64,000 nt of DNA from Phytoseiulus persimilis (taxonomy: Eukaryota; Arthropoda; Arachnida; Mesostigmata; Phytoseiidae): positions 38,002,745-38,066,744 of the forward strand of contig CM075102.1 of NCBI GenBank assembly GCA_037576195.1, written 5' to 3'. The notes below the pieces were generated by a model. The model was given only the letters and a program-made list of their open reading frames with translations. It had not been told where the DNA came from and did no database searches. Made by a program: the position numbers and the translations under genes. Positions 60,998 through 64,000 of this stretch are shown here, piece by piece (the stretch's first letter is position 1; every line of letters begins with the position of its first letter).

Positions 60998-62689
60998 CGA
61001 ATAGCCCCAGCCCGAGCTTTCCATCTTCTGGTCGGGTCTTGAAAGCTTTTTTACATGGAGTTCGGAATCAGATGCGATGCATGCGGCACGCTCACAATTG
61101 GGAGCGACGAGTCTGGCACATCCTGGTCAGCCATCTTTCAAAACGGCAACCAACCAGCCAATCAATCGATCAATCACTGATCGGTGTTTTTCTCAGGACA
61201 ATCCCTGTTCTCTGTTGAGAAAAAAAATTGATGATTGAGAGAAATCATCGCTGGGGTTCTCAATCGAGGCACGCTCTCATCATCCCGCAACGGGAGGGGT
61301 TTCAAGAATGATTGTAGGCTGGAGGATGGAACTCGGTACAACATACAAGCCACAGGTCAAGGACGATCGGGATGAGGTACACGTAAACTCAGTAACTTAT
61401 TAGATATTTCCGAATGCTTCCGTCCGATGGCTTCATCGCAGAAGAATATTTTAATGGAGATGATCCTGATCGGAACGAAGTTGAGCGGTTGGGTTTGTGG
61501 ATGTATGGATGACCTTTGTAAGACTATCGCTGCGACTCGAACAATCTAAATTGCAGGGAGCCGGCTAACTGCGAAACACAATTAAGTGCGCCGTTCTCGC
61601 CTCCTTCATGGTGTGTCTGTCATTCACTACATCCATTGACCGGCGTCTTTGTGAATGCTTGGATCGTTTACGAGCTTGCCTCCCTGTTCGCTGACTCGAC
61701 GTGGGCGCTCGGCACGCTACCATCAGGATTGGCCCCGCCGGTCCACCTGTGCAGACCAACCAGCCGCCCGCTTGGTCGCTCACTCCGATGACTGGTCCAA
61801 ATATTTATAACCAGGTCCCCGCTGGAACGGCTCTGATTAAAAACTTTGACGTCGCAGTGTGGAACGTGGCTTGCCCCTTGTCGGAAGGGAAACGGGGAGG
61901 CAGGCGACACAGTTACGCGAACGCATCATCGTTGTTCTTCTTAACAGAATACAGTGTGCGTAGTGGGGGATTATGACATCAGATGACATTCTCCGGGTAC
62001 AGCGGTGCCGCGTGGGATGCGAATTTCAGCTAGAACCTGGTCATGTTGTCCAAAGCTTCAGCGCAATCGCGTGTCGCTCCCGGGGCGGCGCAGAAAGTAA
62101 GAATTTCCGAACGATCTCCTGTTCCGCTCAGGGGGAGACTTCAGGGCCTCGCTAACGGTACACGTCGATATTTCCGGAGACATGCGAGGACATCAAGAAC
62201 GAGGAGTAGAATTTCCGCGCAGCCGACGGCGATCCCCGCATCGTATGGCAGAAGGCACAATCCCAGGGCCGGCCTCATGGCACATAGCGCCCCGCGCGAA
62301 AATACCCGAAGCGCCCCTCAGAGATCCGAGAGACAGACAAGTTCACTGATGCAGGACAAGCGTACTCGATGCAGAAACAATCGCCAATCGCTGGTGCACA
62401 ACAGATGAACAAAATTCGATTCGAGAACGGAGCTCCGGGGGAAGAGAACAGGGATCTCAAAGAGAAACTCCGCGGGCATCATGTGACGGGGATCCTAAGA
62501 CCTCGCGACGTCGTTCTCCATGGAGAGCACTGGCAGTGATGATAAACGATCATCTGACATGGTTGATTTCAAATAAGTTTTGTTGGGCTTCAGTTTCGAA
62601 AGACTCCTTCCACTGCAAGCCACAGTTACCGGGAGTGTTAACAAAGTGCGCCCTCAGACAGTATGCATCCCTCGCGATCGTCCGTGTCG

Positions 62690-62699
62690 CCCCCCCCCC
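62690..62699. repeat. C homopolymer (10)
   Basis: Ten consecutive C within an unassigned region near the right end. Confidence 0.75.
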
Positions 62700-63279
62700 T
62701 GAGGCCGGCCCTGTGCGATACATAGCATGACTTTGATTCGGTTCTCGTGCTGTTCTTGTCATCTCGCCATACCTTTCATCCGCGTCCGACTGCGAACTTC
62801 CCGCCCGGAAGGAGTGAGACATCGTTTTGAGTCGTTTTTCAGCGGCCGATGCTGTCCACTTACTGGCGGATGACTCCGGCCTGGGAACGTTCAAACGCGC
62901 CATTTTGTTGTGAGCCGAAACTTGTTCTCCACTCGGTTCTCAGCATGGAGGAAGAGACAAAATGGGAAAAACAGCGCCCACGGTGAAAAAAACAGGAGTG
63001 AACAAAAATCCCGGAGGAAAAGTACATTCAGACAGCTCGCGGGCAACAGCGGGAACTCGCTAACCTGGACTGACTCACGAGCAAGGTTATGCGATGTAAC
63101 ATTGGGCTGGAGAAAGTGTCCTACAACAAAAGTCGAACCCAGGGAGTCACAGTGCTTTAGTTCCGAATTCACTCCAAAAAATTGGCTCAGTCGCAGTCGT
63201 CCGACTCGTTACTTTTTCCCTCGTGGAGTCGGAGCGTGTCAGCTTCTTCCACGGAAGTCCTTGGAGCATCTCACAACAG

Positions 63280-63513
63280 GTGCTCAGAGGAGTTGATGCG
63301 GAGAGGAACATCCTATCGAATTTGAGGATCCCAGGAAAGCCGGTAGCAGATTCTCAAGAAGATTTTCCATGCGTGGTCAGCGCCGGAGCATCGAGGAGGA
63401 TACTACTCGATCTTGGCGGGATCGATTCGACCGAGATCGATCTGAACACGGGCCGAGTCGAGCGCGCGGTTTGCAAGCTCAAGATTCATGGTGGACCATG
63501 GACTACCAACTGA
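63280..63513 (+). CDS. Possible terminal coding exon, unknown
   Basis: An open frame of 77 codons follows an acceptor-like CTCACAACAG and ends at TGA 63511-63513. It includes VLRGVDAERNILSNLRIPG, ILLDLGGIDSTEIDL and VCKLKIHGGP. In its second half about three quarters of codons end in C or G. There is no ATG near the start, so it would be the last exon of a + strand gene whose other exons I could not find. The alternating hydrophobic pattern suggests beta strands. No family is recognised. Confidence 0.32.
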   Translation: MLRGVDAERNILSNLRIPGKPVADSQEDFPCVVSAGASRRILLDLGGIDSTEIDLNTGRVERAVCKLKIHGGPWTTN

Positions 63514-64000
63514 GTAGATAGACAGATATTCTAAGAGATATTCGCAAATGCTCCAAGTTGGAAGCCTTCTGCTCAAACGATCATTCCGCCCGTCAGGCAC
63601 ATATTGAGCGCATACCATGCATCTTGTTAGTTTATAAGGCGGTTTATGAGCGAAAATGGTGAGCTCCCTGACTGGAGAAGACAACAACATCGAACAATAA
63701 CATCGTGTTTCCACTACAGTAGCGCTCTGTGGCGTTTTTAATCGGGACTTCGCGACTTTCTGTAGGCGATAACTTCTCGTGGAAGCGTTCCAAGAGGATC
63801 GCGATTCCGGCGATAATGGAACTTCTGCTTTCCAACCGCATTGAAGACATTTGTCGTTCTCGACTTGAGCTATTTTTCTTCATCTGATTCACCGAGAGAA
63901 CGTCGTCATCGAGGTATCTCATGCTGTCGTCTGCTTTTTCCGCTTCATATTCCTTCGGACACATCCCTTCCCGACAAGCAGTGCTCACACGGTAGGTGAC

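Larger units (their letters stand above)
53209..63279. other. Region with no supported gene
   Basis: About 10 kb of sequence with only unassigned frames. The longest (147 aa, 56827-57270 -) overlaps frames open on both strands. The 93-codon frame at 60716-60997 is the most protein-like and is listed separately. Homopolymer runs of C (55626-55635, 62690-62699) and G (60010-60020) occur here. Confidence 0.45.

Overview
The window looks like chromosomal DNA from an arthropod, most probably a parasitiform or phytoseiid-type mite. Base composition is near 50% GC and CpG is not depleted. Introns with GT..AG ends of 0.1 to 1.5 kb interrupt one gene, while a complete cadherin is a single uninterrupted exon. 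There are no bacterial-style operons, Shine-Dalgarno sites, tRNAs, rRNAs or CRISPR arrays. The taxon is an inference; the protein matches support only 'arthropod-like'.

Two genes are supported firmly. (1) On the + strand, 3184-9246, are the last six recognisable exons of a metabotropic glutamate receptor. They run from the end of the ligand-binding domain through the nine-cysteine linker and all seven membrane helices to the stop codon. The phases of all five introns agree, so the exons join into one frame of about 524 residues. The family features are closest to vertebrate group II (mGluR2/3) and the insect mGluR. The upstream ligand-binding exons were not found in 1-3183 and probably lie outside the window. 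(2) On the - strand, 47455-45293, is a complete 720-residue single-pass cadherin with signal peptide, about five cadherin repeats, one membrane helix and a roughly 140-residue tail. It is followed by a plausible poly(A) signal.

The interval 9.3-44.8 kb and the flank 47.5-64 kb hold no gene I can name. Open frames there have about the number and length expected by chance at this base composition. A few short segments look more coding-like, with C/G-ending codons and splice-site context: 21295-21453, 52911-53099 and 63280-63513. Several - strand frames carry short stretches resembling decayed reverse transcriptase, RNase H, integrase or DDE transposase. These are by-eye resemblances and are given low confidence.

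The two genes point to neural signalling (glutamate receptor) and cell adhesion (cadherin). Nothing in the sequence links them functionally, and they are 36 kb apart. I found no convincing new multi-gene system. The most useful leads are a possible frame-preserving cassette exon in the receptor tail, the lost calcium-binding linker in the intronless cadherin, and the unassigned coding-like exons near 53 and 63 kb.
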